A stretch of DNA of 64,000 bases from assembly GCF_902713425.1 (NCBI RefSeq), contig NC_081198.1:22737188-22801187 (forward strand), in the 5' to 3' direction. The stretch comes from Acipenser ruthenus. Its lineage: Eukaryota > Chordata > Actinopteri > Acipenseriformes > Acipenseridae. A program made the position numbers and the translations under genes. Below are positions 1 to 8,495 of this stretch, piece by piece. Position 1 is the first letter of the stretch; every line of letters starts with the position of its first letter. A model generated the notes under the pieces. The model saw only the letters and a program-made list of their open reading frames with translations, had not been told where the DNA came from and did no database searches.

Positions 1-1616
1 ATTCCCATGTCCTCCAGTGCTGTATCTAGGAGGACCTCTAGGGGGCCCCTGGTTTTGCCCATACAAGGGAGGGGGTCAAGGATGCTTTGAAGGGAGGCCC
101 TTCGCTTGAAGAGGGTCATTGCTACCGAGGTACTGCTGGTCAGGGAAGGTGTTGACCCCGACCTCTCCCTCGGTGCATTAGTGAACACCTCTTCTGCGAG
201 GTGTGCTAGGGTTTGTGCCAACGACTGGGAAGGCTGGCTGGGGATGCCCTGGCTGGCTGCTACCTGCCCACTAGGCGGCAGTGTAGCCGTCCCACTCGCC
301 TCCGTCTCTGCCTGCGAGGGCAAGACTGGGGACTTTGTGTGGACATTAGCTGGTTTGGGATCTATGGGGGCCACCTGCAACTTGCTGTCTTTGATCTTGA
401 TCTTCTTTCTTTTCCCCCCCTCGTCTCTACCCTTTCTTTTCCCCACCCTCTGCTGGTTCTTCACTCCCTTCCCCTCCTTCTCACTCTCACTTTCACTGTC
501 GCTTTCGCTTTCCTCCCCCACGGACTCAATACTTATGGCGTCATAACGAGAGCCGAGGGGGAGTGCTGGCGCTGAGAGGGCCCTACTCAGGGGGGGGCCG
601 CTGCTGGGTCCGGGCTCCCTCCCTGCCTCGTGTTCTGTATCAGAGGAGCTACTGGAGGAGCTAGTGGAGTAGCTGTTGTACTCTCTCTCTGGGCTGGGGG
701 AAGGGGTCCTCGTAAAACGGGACATGTCTCGGGGGCGGGGGGGTGAGGGGGGTGCTGGTGATGATGGTGGTGCTGGAGTCTGGGTTTTGGATACTGTTGG
801 TGGTGATGTGGACTGATCTTTGTTACTTGCTCCCTCTTCCTGCTCAGGCCTAGGCTTGTTCGTATTTGCCTTGCTGGCTCTGGCCATGTTGGCATAGGAA
901 GAGGGGCAGTCCTTAAACAGGTGCCCCTTCTTTCCACACAAATTGCACTGCCTCTCTTCTCTGCAGTGGCTGGTCTCGTGGGGGGCGCCGCAGTTCCTGC
1001 ACTTGACTACAGTACTTGCGGCCGCCAGGTGTCCTAATTCCCCACATTTCCTGCAGAGTTTTGGCATTCCATTATAGAATACCAGCCCTCTGTTGGGCCC
1101 TAACACTATGGAGTTTGGAATGTGGCGGACGCCTCCAATGCCCGATGGATCAACATTGAGGCGTACCAGCCACTTTCTGGCTCCTGTCCAAACCCCATCT
1201 TCGTCTGTAATTTTCCTCCCTTCTGATGACACCCTCCCATAGCGGTTAAGCCATGTTGTAATATCATAGTTGCTAACAGCCTCATTGAAAAATTGGACAG
1301 TAACAACTTTCATTTCTCTGTCTGTCAGTGCATCCACACAAAATTCTTTGTATGGAGCGAGATATTTATTCTCCCCCCAAAAGGACCACATTTCTTGTAA
1401 CTTTTGGGGGTTCCTAAAACTGACCTCAAACACTTCCTTAAGCCCTGGCAATTTCACCAAACAATTCAAGTCAGAAGGGGAAAAACCCATACCCCTCTGA
1501 AGAATGGTCCGGCTGAACTCCAGTCTCGTCAGTCCTGGTTCCGTTTCATCTTGCTTGTTTCTTGTGAAGCGCACCGCATTGTGCCTCCTGGTCTCCTGGG
1601 TTGGCCGGAACGCCAT
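1..1616 (-). CDS. LINE ORF1 protein, lineage A (partial, copy A1)
   Basis: This is the N-terminal about 538 codons of the element's nucleic-acid-binding ORF1 protein, open to the window edge. The start at 1616 gives MAFRPTQETRR, as in copies A2, A3 and A5. An N-terminal domain of about 180 residues is followed by three zinc knuckles near residues 188-238: CRKCGELGHLAAAC-type, an irregular CRNCGAPHETSHC and CNLCGKKGHLFKDC. A Pro/Ser-rich then acidic/basic low-complexity region follows. Such proteins bind element RNA to form the ribonucleoprotein needed for retrotransposition (family knowledge). A G8 run near 590 keeps the frame here; the same run is 9 G in A5, where the frame is lost. The C-terminus is outside the window. 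Confidence 0.88.
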   Translation of the reverse strand, partial: MAFRPTQETRRHNAVRFTRNKQDETEPGLTRLEFSRTILQRGMGFSPSDLNCLVKLPGLKEVFEVSFRNPQKLQEMWSFWGENKYLAPYKEFCVDALTDREMKVVTVQFFNEAVSNYDITTWLNRYGRVSSEGRKITDEDGVWTGARKWLVRLNVDPSGIGGVRHIPNSIVLGPNRGLVFYNGMPKLCRKCGELGHLAAASTVVKCRNCGAPHETSHCREERQCNLCGKKGHLFKDCPSSYANMARASKANTNKPRPEQEEGASNKDQSTSPPTVSKTQTPAPPSSPAPPSPPRPRDMSRFTRTPSPSPEREYNSYSTSSSSSSSDTEHEAGREPGPSSGPPLSRALSAPALPLGSRYDAISIESVGEESESDSESESEKEGKGVKNQQRVGKRKGRDEGGKRKKIKIKDSKLQVAPIDPKPANVHTKSPVLPSQAETEASGTATLPPSGQVAASQGIPSQPSQSLAQTLAHLAEEVFTNAPRERSGSTPSLTSSTSVAMTLFKRRASLQSILDPLPCMGKTRGPLEVLLDTALEDMG

Positions 1617-1666
1617 CCTTCAGCTGGCTCCTCCGATTGGGGTGGGAGAAGCCTCTGGACGTCCGG

Positions 1667-1695
1667 GTTGTCTCTCTCTACGGAAAAGAGACAAC
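1667..1695 (-). other. Hairpin 51 nt upstream of ORF1, A1
   Basis: On the minus strand the arms GTTGTCTCT and AGAGACAAC form a perfect 9-bp stem around a loop of about 11 nt. The same stem is present in A2, A3 and A5; A5 has a base change only in the loop. Confidence 0.6.
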
Positions 1696-2056
1696 GTAAG
1701 CAGCAAATCTGGGCAGTTGAAGGAACTATTACTTTAGTCCCTGAGGAGATGGTCGCCTCGCAAGAGGGACCCCCTCCCCAGGTGAACGGTGTCCTTCCCT
1801 GGCGGAGTAGGGGGCGCTGCTTGGCACCGAGACCACGTAGGAAGAATCGTGGCTGTGACGCCTCTTCGGGGTCCGGGGCCGCCCTCTGCTCCTCCCAGAT
1901 GGCGCCCTCTGCTGGGCGCCTGCTGCTCTCTCGGTCTGGATCTCGATTACAATCAAGGGCTGGGGATGAGGTCGTCTAGGTCATCAAAGGGTCCTCAAAG
2001 GTCGTCTGGATGGTAGGTCCTCCTTCTCTCGAACTCCAGGAACGTCTGGAAAAGCC

Positions 2057-2107
2057 GGAACCGCCTGAAAAAGAAAAAAACTGGAACCGCCTGAAAAAGA
2101 AAAAACT
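2057..2107 (-). repeat. Short tandem duplication in 5' UTR, A1
   Basis: Two adjacent units begin with ggaaccgcctgaaaaag and are 26 and 25 bp long, differing by one A in an A run. They are also present in A2 (from 39385) and A3 (from 48875). Confidence 0.8.
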
Positions 2108-2135
2108 GCACTCAACAGTCAACAAAATCTTGAAA

Positions 2136-2348
2136 GACCCTCGGCTTGGATTGGGCAAGCCAAAACCAGACTGAGCATTAGTCTTCCAAAAAGTTGCCGA
2201 GCTGAAGAAAGCCAGTCAAAAATAAAACAAATTCTGTTCCTCCTCACTCGAACAAACCTCTCACAGACCCTCGGAGGGAGCGGGCAATGCCACTACCCTC
2301 TAAGCCTTAGTCTTAGAAAGATTTATTCGAACTGAAGAGAAGCCAGAG
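2136..2348 (-). repeat. Degenerate 140-bp tandem repeat in 5' UTR, A1
   Basis: Two units begin with gaccctcgg at 2136 and 2276. They share the blocks gggcaa-gcca, agcattagtctt or agccttagtctt, and ctgaagaaagccag or ctgaagagaagccag in the same order. The second unit ends at the element's 5' terminus. Confidence 0.65.
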
Positions 2349-2414
2349 TATCAGATATTAAACTGATAAGAACAGATACTACACTTGATCTTAGCCAAAA
2401 GGCCGAGAAGCGAT
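2349..2414 (-). pseudogene. RNU2: U2 snRNA 5' fragment (nt 1-66) upstream of A1
   Basis: The sequence is identical to the first 66 nt of the intact U2 genes and stops after TTAATATCTGATA, where A1 begins. Lineage A 3' junctions resume at nt 54, so nt 54-66 form the target duplication. The rest of this U2 lies beyond the window. Confidence 0.95.
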
Positions 2415-2670
2415 GGCGACTTGGCCCTTGCCCGGGGCCCCCCAGCCCGGACGGCACAGGGGGATTCAAAGGTGGGTGCAAAATTTCAAGCACAAGCAGA
2501 CCCCCAAAAAACGGGCTGCTGCTTCCAGAGGGAAAATGTGCAATTTAAGCAGGAGAAAACAAAACAAAGCAAAAACACACACATAACACCAAAAACAAAA
2601 CATAAACTGGTGGAGTGCGTCTTACAAATATTCATGCCAAGCTGCTATGCTGTGCAAGGTGCCTTGGGTA
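2415..2670 (-). promoter_or_regulatory. U2 snRNA promoter (PSE and DSE candidates)
   Basis: There is no TATA box, as expected for an RNA polymerase II snRNA gene. A PSE candidate, CACCCACCTTTGAATCC on the minus strand, lies at 2462-2478 (-48 to -64). A DSE candidate has a ZNF143/Staf-like SPH motif, TACCCAAGGCACCTTGCA, at 2653-2670. That motif matches 14 of 18 positions of the recalled consensus and lies about 240-255 bp upstream, where snRNA DSEs usually sit. This promoter drives a U2 stub that continues into A1. Confidence 0.65.
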
Positions 2671-2812
2671 ACTACAACTGTGCCTCGCTGGCTGGCTGGC
2701 TGGCTGGCTAAGAAGGACCTGGCATAGGGACATGTTCCACCACACTTGTCTGGTTAGCTGCATGCTCCCAGGAAACAAACTGCTGCTGTCTACATCATCA
2801 CCACATGTGAAT

Positions 2813-2881
2813 AAAAGAAAGAAAGAAAGCAAGAAAGAAAGAGAAAGAAAGAGAGAAAGAAAGAAAGAGAGAAAAAAAAAG
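2813..2881. repeat. GAAA/GAGA microsatellite in U2 spacer
   Basis: This purine-only run of GAAA and GAGA units on the plus strand ends in an A tract. It lies about 110 bp past the 3' end of the U2 gene at 2995-3181. Confidence 0.95.
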
Positions 2882-2966
2882 AAGTAAAACGGTGGGAAAA
2901 CTTGCATCAACACTGGCACTCTCCCTCCAGCAGGGGTAGACAAAATGCTCACAGGAGAGATCCAGA

Positions 2967-2982
2967 TCTGACTTTGACCAAC
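2967..2982 (-). terminator. 3' box of U2 gene 2995-3181
   Basis: Minus strand GTTGGTCAAAGTCAGA fits the snRNA 3'-box consensus GTTTN0-3AAARNNAGA and lies 12 nt beyond the RNA 3' end. It directs Integrator-dependent 3' processing (family knowledge). Confidence 0.85.
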
Positions 2983-2994
2983 GTTAGAGAAAGG

Positions 2995-3181
2995 TGTGCA
3001 CCGTTCCCGGAGGTACTGCAATACCGGGCCGATGCGTGGAGTGGACGGAGCAAGCCCCTGTTCCATCTCCCGATTCCAAAAATCAATTTAATATATGGTC
3101 CCCTGATAGGGGACGTATCAGATATTAAACTGATAAGAACAGATACTACACTTGATCTTAGCCAAAAGGCCGAGAAGCGAT
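2995..3181 (-). ncRNA. RNU2: U2 snRNA, intact copy 1
   Basis: This is a full 187-nt U2 spliceosomal snRNA. Visible landmarks are the 5' end ATCGCTTCTCGG, the branch-point recognition sequence GTAGTA at nt 33-38, stem-loop IIa, stem IIb GTCCCC/GGGGAC, the Sm site ATTTTTGG (3076-3083) and the 3' stem-loop with the TATTGCAGTACC loop region. Stem changes relative to mammalian U2 are paired, as in CCGG/CCGGG of the last stem, which supports function. It base-pairs with the intron branch site in the spliceosome. It has its own promoter on the right and a 3' box on the left. Confidence 0.98.
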
Positions 3182-3436
3182 GGCGACTTGGCCCTTGCCC
3201 GGGGCCCCCCAGCCCGGACGGCACAGAGGGATTCAAAGGTGGGTGCAAAATTCCAAGCACAAGCAGACCCCCAAAAAACGGGCTGCTGCTTCAGAGGGGA
3301 AATGTGCAATTTAAGCAGGAGAAAACAAAACAAAGCAAAAACACACACATAACACCAAAAACAAAACATAAACTGGCGGAGTGCGTCTTACAAATAGTCA
3401 TGCCAAGCTGCTATGCTGTGCAAGGTGCCTTGGGTA
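3182..3436 (-). promoter_or_regulatory. U2 snRNA promoter, intact copy 1
   Basis: The PSE candidate is at 3229-3245 (-48 to -64) and the SPH-like DSE motif at 3419-3436 (-238 to -255). An octamer-like ATTTGTAA on the minus strand at 3388-3395 matches 6 of 8 positions of ATTTGCAT. The spacing fits vertebrate snRNA promoters. Confidence 0.7.
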
Positions 3437-3575
3437 ACTACAACTGTGCCTCGCTGGCTCGCTTGCTTGCTAAGAAGGTCCTGGCATAGGGACATGTTCC
3501 ACCACACTTGTCTGGTTAGCTGCATGCTCCCAGGAAACAAACTGCTGCTGTCTACATCATCACCACATGTGAATA

Positions 3576-3669
3576 AAAGAAAGAAAGAAAGCAAGAAAGA
3601 AAGAGAGAAAGAAAGAGAAAGAGAGAAAGAAAGAGAGAAAGAAAGAAAGAGAGAAAGAAAAAAAAAGAA
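3576..3669. repeat. GAAA/GAGA microsatellite in U2 spacer
   Basis: Purine-only GAAA/GAGA units on the plus strand, longer than the tract at 2813. Confidence 0.95.
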
Positions 3670-3752
3670 GTAAAACGGCGGGAAAACTTGCATCAACACT
3701 GGCACTCTCCCTCCAGCAGGGGTAGACAAAATGCTCACAGGAGAGATCCAGG

Positions 3753-3768
3753 TCTGACTTTGACCAAC
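3753..3768 (-). terminator. 3' box of U2 gene 3781-3967
   Basis: GTTGGTCAAAGTCAGA on the minus strand, 12 nt past the RNA end. The flanking base after it differs from other units (ccaggtctg instead of ccagatctg). Confidence 0.85.
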
Positions 3769-3780
3769 GTTAGAGAAAGG

Positions 3781-3967
3781 TGTGCACCGTTCCCGGAGGT
3801 ACTGCAATACCGGGCCGATGCGTGGTGTGGACGGAGCAAGCCCCTGTTCCATCTCCCGATTCCAAAAATCAATTTAATATATGGTCCCCTGATAGGGGAC
3901 GTATCAGATATTAAACTGATAAGAACAGATACTACACTTGATCTTAGCCAAAAGGCCGAGAAGCGAT
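3781..3967 (-). ncRNA. RNU2: U2 snRNA, intact copy 2
   Basis: A full-length 187-nt U2 with the same landmarks as the copy at 2995-3181. One substitution is visible in the 3' part (gcgtggtgtgg on the plus strand, where other copies have gcgtggagtgg), between the Sm site and the last stem-loop. It is 786 bp from its left neighbour, which gives the array period. Confidence 0.98.
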
Positions 3968-4223
3968 GGCGACTTGGCCCTTGCCCGGGGCCCCCCAGCC
4001 CGGACGGCACAGGGGGATTCAAAGGTGGGTGCAAAATTTCAAGCACAAGCAGACCCCCAAAAAACGGGCTGCTGCTTCCAGAGGGAAAATGTGCAATTTA
4101 AGCAGGAGAAAACAAAACAAAGCAAAAACACACACATAACACCAAAAACAAAACATAAACTGGCGGAGTGCGTCTTACAAATAGTCATGCCAAGCTGCTA
4201 TGCTGTGCAAGGTGCCTTGGGTA
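3968..4223 (-). promoter_or_regulatory. U2 snRNA promoter, intact copy 2
   Basis: PSE candidate at 4015-4031; SPH-like DSE motif at 4206-4223; no TATA box. Confidence 0.7.
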
Positions 4224-4361
4224 ACTACAACTGTGCCTCGCTGGCTGACTGGCTTGCTAAGAAGGTCCTGGCATAGGGACATGTTCCACCACACTTGTCT
4301 GGTTAGCTGCATGCTCCCAGGAAACAAACTGCTGCTGTCTACATCATCACCACATGTGAAT

Positions 4362-4437
4362 AAAAGAAAGAAAGAAAGCAAGAAAGAAAGAGGAAGAAAG
4401 AGAGAAAGAAAGAAAGAGAGAAAGAAAAAAAAAAGAA
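4362..4437. repeat. GAAA/GAGA microsatellite in U2 spacer
   Basis: Plus-strand purine tract of GAAA/GAGA units with one GAGGAAG interruption. Confidence 0.95.
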
Positions 4438-4548
4438 GTAAAACGGCGGGAAAACTTGCATCAACACTGGCACTCTCCCTCCAGCAGGGGTAGACAAAAT
4501 GCTCACAGGAGAGATCCAGATCTGACTTTGACCAACGTTAGAGAAAGG

Positions 4549-4698
4549 TGTGCACCGTTCCCGGAGGTACTGCAATACCGGGCCGATGCGTGGAGTGGAC
4601 GGAGCAAGCCCCTGTTCCATCTCCCGATTCCAAAAATCAATTTAATATATGGTCCCCTGATAGGGGACGTATCAGATATTAAACTGATAAGAACAGAT
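4549..4698 (-). pseudogene. RNU2: U2 snRNA 3' fragment (nt 38-187) downstream of B1
   Basis: The last 150 nt of U2 follow the poly(A) end of B1; a 3' box is retained at 4521-4536. The matching 5' stub is at 10250-10283 (nt 1-34), so this one U2 gene was split by B1 with nt 35-37 missing. Confidence 0.96.
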
Positions 4699-5012
4699 TT
4701 TTTTTTTTTTTTTTTTTTTTTTATTAATGGAAAAAAAAATACACATACAAACACAACTCACAAAACACACTTAAACATCACAATACAAAAATAACTATAA
4801 CCACTTATATACAACAAACTCATGAACAGAACCAACACATTACAATCCACTTATAAAAAAACACATTACATATCACATTACATCTCTCCCATATATGCAA
4901 CAAATACAAAACATAATCACGCATACAATTCCATTTTTGAAACCTTTCTACAGGATAACATGTGCCCCTAACAATATGCCTATCCTACTTCTAATAAACA
5001 AGCAGCAAGATC
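4699..5012 (-). other. 3' UTR and poly(A) end of B1
   Basis: About 21 T on the plus strand form the element's 3' poly(A), followed by an ACA/CAA-rich region up to the ORF2 stop. I see no structure like the nested hairpin of lineage A. Confidence 0.8.
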
Positions 5013-8000
5013 TCATCCCACGCCAGTAGCCCACAGATCTCCACGTCTCCATTCCTCAAGCCTCCATCTTCTCTTCGCCTCTTGTCGGCCAAGTCGCAAA
5101 GCGTCCTTTAGGACATAGCTCTCCATCTGACTTAGTCCCATTTCAAGAACAGCCTGGGCAGGCAGGCTCACGCCCTTCACCACAAAACAGTTCCTTGCCT
5201 TCCAAATTGCATCACACAGACAGCGTATTAGGACCCACAGCATGCCCCACTGCACTTTGCTCAGTTTCTCTTGGTCTTTCTTCGGGCTCCCATACAGCAC
5301 ACGCTGCCTATGTATGGGCAGCTGTCCCCGGAACAAATCCAGGACGGAGCCTGCCTCACTCCACACCTTCCTCGCCTCCAGACATCCCCAGAGAACGTGA
5401 CCGACCGTTTCTTCCTCTCCACACTTCTCTCTCGGGCATCTGGGTGACCTCCCCAGATTACATGCATGCATCACCGCTCGAACTGGCAATACATCGTGGG
5501 CTACCAACCAAGACAGATCTCGATGCTCGTTCATCAGGGCAGGATGGCTCGCATTCTGCCACACTTCTGGCGTCTCGTCTAACACAAGGCCATGAACCGG
5601 ACACATATCCCCATTACCCTGCAGAAAGTTAAACAGAGATTTACCATTAGCCACAATTTCAGCCTTACATCCTTCCAGCCCCTTGGACATCACAAATCTT
5701 TTAAATAACGCATAATGATAGGGCAGATCAAAGGCTGTTGGCACAGACAAAGGCACGGACATCAACTTTAACTTCCTCAAATAGGAACTAATATAGAATC
5801 TCACAAAGCAGGCCCCTTTTGACACACCATTCAGACACATAGCAAAATGCAATGCACAAAACTTTGACATTAAAAACGTCTGGACATCTGGCAACCCTTT
5901 CCCCCCCTTTAATTTATCCTTCCCCACCACACTCCTCCTCACTCTCTCCCATTTCCCCTGCCAAAAAAAACGAAACACAGCTCTGTTTAGCAGCGTTACC
6001 ACATTCCTAGATGGTGGGAACACGACCGCCACATACAACAACAGTGGCAATATTACCCCCTTTACCACCATCACCCTCCCCTCCATCGTAAGCCTCCTCA
6101 GCCTCCAAAACCCTAGCATTTTATTGACCCTACTTCCCACCTCCTCCCAGTTCTTACCCCCTGATCCATTAGCATCAAATTTCACCCCCAGAATCTTAAT
6201 GCAGTCTTCCTTAACTTTTAATTTTATACTACCCCTCCTGTCCCATTTCCCGTAGAACATTGCCTCCGATTTCTCCTGGTTCAGTTTAGACCCAGACGCA
6301 CGACAAAAAACATCAGCTTTCTCCAAAGTCCTCTGAATGGACAACTCATCCCGACAGAGGACATTGACATCATCCATATACAAGACACATTTAACCTCCT
6401 GCCCCCCACTCCCAGGAATAGTTAACCCTTTATACACTGGGTCCCTTCTCAAAGCTTGTGCCAGCGGCTCCATACAACAGATAAACAGGAGCGGAGATAA
6501 CGGACAGCCCTGACGGACGCCACATCCCACACTAACTGGATTTGACAGACACCCATTTACCAATACCCTGCTATACACACCCTTATATAACAGGCCCACC
6601 CAGTCTAAAAACCTCTTTGCAAACCCCATTTTTCGCAGAACACCAAACATGAACTGATGCGAGACCCGATCATACGCCTTTTCAAGATCTAAATTTAGTA
6701 CACATAATCGAATTCCCCTGTCTCTCGCATAACAGATGACATCTCTCATCAATACCAGGCTGTCCGTGATCTTCCTACCTGGAACGGCACAAGTTTGATC
6801 CGGGTGGATAACATCCCCCAGCACATCCCTCATACGTTGAGCCAACAATTTACTGAACAATTTAAAATCCTGGTTCAACAATGTAATTGGCCGCCAATTT
6901 TTCAGCTCAGCCTTATCCCCCTTTTTAAAAATCAATGTAATAATGCCCTCTCTAAATGAAGGTGGAAACTCCCCTCCCTCCTCCCCACACTCCCGAAACA
7001 AGGCCAACAGATCTGGTGCCACTAACTCCCAAAACTTTAAATAGAACTCCACAGGGAGTCCATCCCCCCCCGGTGTCTTGCCCAGCCTCACCCCCCTGAC
7101 CACCTCATCTAACTCTTCCCTCGTAAACTCTTTGTCCAACTGCCCTCCATCCCCCACCTCCCGCTCCAAATGTCCTAACACCTCCTCCATAGCCCCCATT
7201 TCAATTTCTTTCCTTACATAAAGGCCCCCATAAAACTCCTCCACCACCCTCAACAGCCCCTCTGTAGTCTTAACTAAAGCCCCATCCCTCCCTTTCATAG
7301 AGTCTATAAATTTCCTCCCATCCAGCACCTTTTTAAAAAAATACCGACTACACTTTTCATTTTCCTCTAAATGCTTCTCTCTGCTTTTAAATAAGAGCCC
7401 CTTCACCCTCCTCTCTACCACCCCCTTCAGTCTCTTTTTCACTTCCCTGATCTCTTCACTAAAGTCCAGCCCTGCATTGTACAATTTAGTTAAACTCTCC
7501 AGCTCCTTGAACAAAACCTTCTCCTGCCTTCTCTCCCTCTCTGCCTTCCTCCTCCCCGCCCAAATAAAGAAATGTTTTGTTTTCTCCTTCACCAGATCCC
7601 ACCACTCTGCCTGGGACCCACAAAGGTCCTTTAAGGACAGCCACTGGCCATACCGCTCTCTAAATACCTCACACACCCAATCATCCTCCAACAACTCGCA
7701 ATTTAACTTCCACACACCCCTCCCTACATCCACACAACCTGTAAGGTCAAAAGCAGCTTTCAGCGCACAGTGGTCAGAGAAAAACATTGGCACCAGCACA
7801 CACTCCTCGCACTCCACCCTCTGTGAGACAAACACAAAATCAATCCTGGACGCCTGGGTCCCATCCCCTTTCACCCAAGTGAAACCTCTTTCCCCCACAT
7901 TGTTCACTTTAAAACAGTCCACTAGTCGAAAGTCCTCCACTATTTCTTTTAGCATTTTACTAGATTTATCCAGCTTGAACCCCTTCTTTCTCTCTCGCCT

Positions 8001-8495
8001 ATCCTCCATTGTTAACCCACAATTAAAATCCCCTGCTACAATAACCGGCCTGCTCCTCACTAATTTAACCCTTAAATCTTCAAATAAACTAGCCCTCCCC
8101 TCCACCTCTGGCGGAGCATACACATTAATTAAGCTAAAACTTTTCCCAAAAAATTCCGCCTCCACCTCCAGCACCCTACCTTTTTCAATCACTCTATGAT
8201 CTTTAATCATAACCCCCTTATTTTTAATCAAAATTGCTACCCCATCTGATTTATTTTCATTTGATCCGGACCACACAGATGGCCCATAACCCCACCTCCC
8301 CTCATAAGTACTATAGTCCTCCAACCCAGGGATACCACACTCTTGCAAACACAAAATATCACACTGTATCCCACTCAAATATGACAACACCAACGTACAC
8401 CTATCACTACTTTTAATACTCCTAACATTTATAGTAACCACACTCAGAGCCATTGCAAAACAAGCTAACAGCCATACACATACAGAATCCTGCAT
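5013..8495 (-). CDS. LINE ORF2: endonuclease-reverse transcriptase, B1
   Basis: A complete 1160-residue protein that nicks U2 DNA and reverse-transcribes element RNA at the nick. The N-terminal APE-type endonuclease (about 15-250) has N23 in TINVRS, E52 in LQECG, NVYAP at 124-128, D156 and N158 in GDFNC, D219 in SRIDF and D241/H242 in FSDH. The reverse transcriptase (about 460-780) has GKTPGGDGLP, NWRPITLLN, LEKAYDRVSH, GVRQGCPLSPLLF and YMDD at 706-709. A C-terminal CCHC motif starts at residue 1020 (CPREKC...H...C). The start overlaps the ORF1 stop as TGATG. A hydrophobic stretch precedes M15 of MALSVV, which could be the true start. Confidence 0.96.
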   Translation of the reverse strand: MQDSVCVWLLACFAMALSVVTINVRSIKSSDRCTLVLSYLSGIQCDILCLQECGIPGLEDYSTYEGRWGYGPSVWSGSNENKSDGVAILIKNKGVMIKDHRVIEKGRVLEVEAEFFGKSFSLINVYAPPEVEGRASLFEDLRVKLVRSRPVIVAGDFNCGLTMEDRRERKKGFKLDKSSKMLKEIVEDFRLVDCFKVNNVGERGFTWVKGDGTQASRIDFVFVSQRVECEECVLVPMFFSDHCALKAAFDLTGCVDVGRGVWKLNCELLEDDWVCEVFRERYGQWLSLKDLCGSQAEWWDLVKEKTKHFFIWAGRRKAERERRQEKVLFKELESLTKLYNAGLDFSEEIREVKKRLKGVVERRVKGLLFKSREKHLEENEKCSRYFFKKVLDGRKFIDSMKGRDGALVKTTEGLLRVVEEFYGGLYVRKEIEMGAMEEVLGHLEREVGDGGQLDKEFTREELDEVVRGVRLGKTPGGDGLPVEFYLKFWELVAPDLLALFRECGEEGGEFPPSFREGIITLIFKKGDKAELKNWRPITLLNQDFKLFSKLLAQRMRDVLGDVIHPDQTCAVPGRKITDSLVLMRDVICYARDRGIRLCVLNLDLEKAYDRVSHQFMFGVLRKMGFAKRFLDWVGLLYKGVYSRVLVNGCLSNPVSVGCGVRQGCPLSPLLFICCMEPLAQALRRDPVYKGLTIPGSGGQEVKCVLYMDDVNVLCRDELSIQRTLEKADVFCRASGSKLNQEKSEAMFYGKWDRRGSIKLKVKEDCIKILGVKFDANGSGGKNWEEVGSRVNKMLGFWRLRRLTMEGRVMVVKGVILPLLLYVAVVFPPSRNVVTLLNRAVFRFFWQGKWERVRRSVVGKDKLKGGKGLPDVQTFLMSKFCALHFAMCLNGVSKGACFVRFYISSYLRKLKLMSVPLSVPTAFDLPYHYALFKRFVMSKGLEGCKAEIVANGKSLFNFLQGNGDMCPVHGLVLDETPEVWQNASHPALMNEHRDLSWLVAHDVLPVRAVMHACNLGRSPRCPREKCGEEETVGHVLWGCLEARKVWSEAGSVLDLFRGQLPIHRQRVLYGSPKKDQEKLSKVQWGMLWVLIRCLCDAIWKARNCFVVKGVSLPAQAVLEMGLSQMESYVLKDALRLGRQEAKRRWRLEEWRRGDLWATGVG

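Larger units (their letters stand above)
1..2348 (-). mobile_element. U2-targeted LINE, lineage A, copy A1 (5' part)
   Basis: This is the 5' portion of a Tx1-clade, Keno-like non-LTR retrotransposon; the rest lies beyond the left edge. It contains a 732-bp 5' UTR (1617-2348) and an open ORF1 from 1616 to the edge. On its upstream side it abuts U2 nucleotides 1-66 (2349-2414) in the same orientation. This is the only copy of lineage A in the window with an untouched 5' junction, so it defines the element's 5' terminus (minus strand CTCTGGCTTCTC). Clade assignment follows from the linked ORF2 of the sister copies. Confidence 0.93.
1617..2348 (-). other. 5' UTR of copy A1
   Basis: This is a non-coding leader of 732 bp between the element's 5' terminus and the ORF1 start. 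It contains a hairpin at 1667-1695, a 26/25-bp tandem duplication at 2057-2107 and two degenerate copies of a 140-bp repeat that start at 2136 and 2276. Repeated monomers in a LINE leader are commonly promoter units; that role is inferred here. Confidence 0.8.

Noticed and set aside
1404-1979. Plus-strand ORFs in the A 5' region (MGVPKTDLKHFLKP... and similar)
   Set aside because: They are antisense shadows of ORF1 and the 5' UTR and repeat only because copies of A repeat.
2385-2711. An ORF of about 110 codons (MILAKRPRSDGD...) that recurs in nearly every U2 unit on the plus strand
   Set aside because: It is antisense to U2 and its promoter and recurs only because the array is repeated. RNA and promoter constraints explain its conservation.
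3413-3673. Lys/Arg/Glu-rich ORFs ending in KERKKERK-type repeats
   Set aside because: They are translations of the GAAA/GAGA microsatellite and vary freely with its length.
4699-4722. T runs next to U2 as RNA polymerase III terminators
   Set aside because: They are on the opposite strand to transcription and are the elements' poly(A) ends; U2 is a polymerase II gene.
4503-4754. Minus-strand ORFs that begin in poly(A) and read through U2
   Set aside because: They merely cross the element tail and the snRNA; no protein role is plausible.
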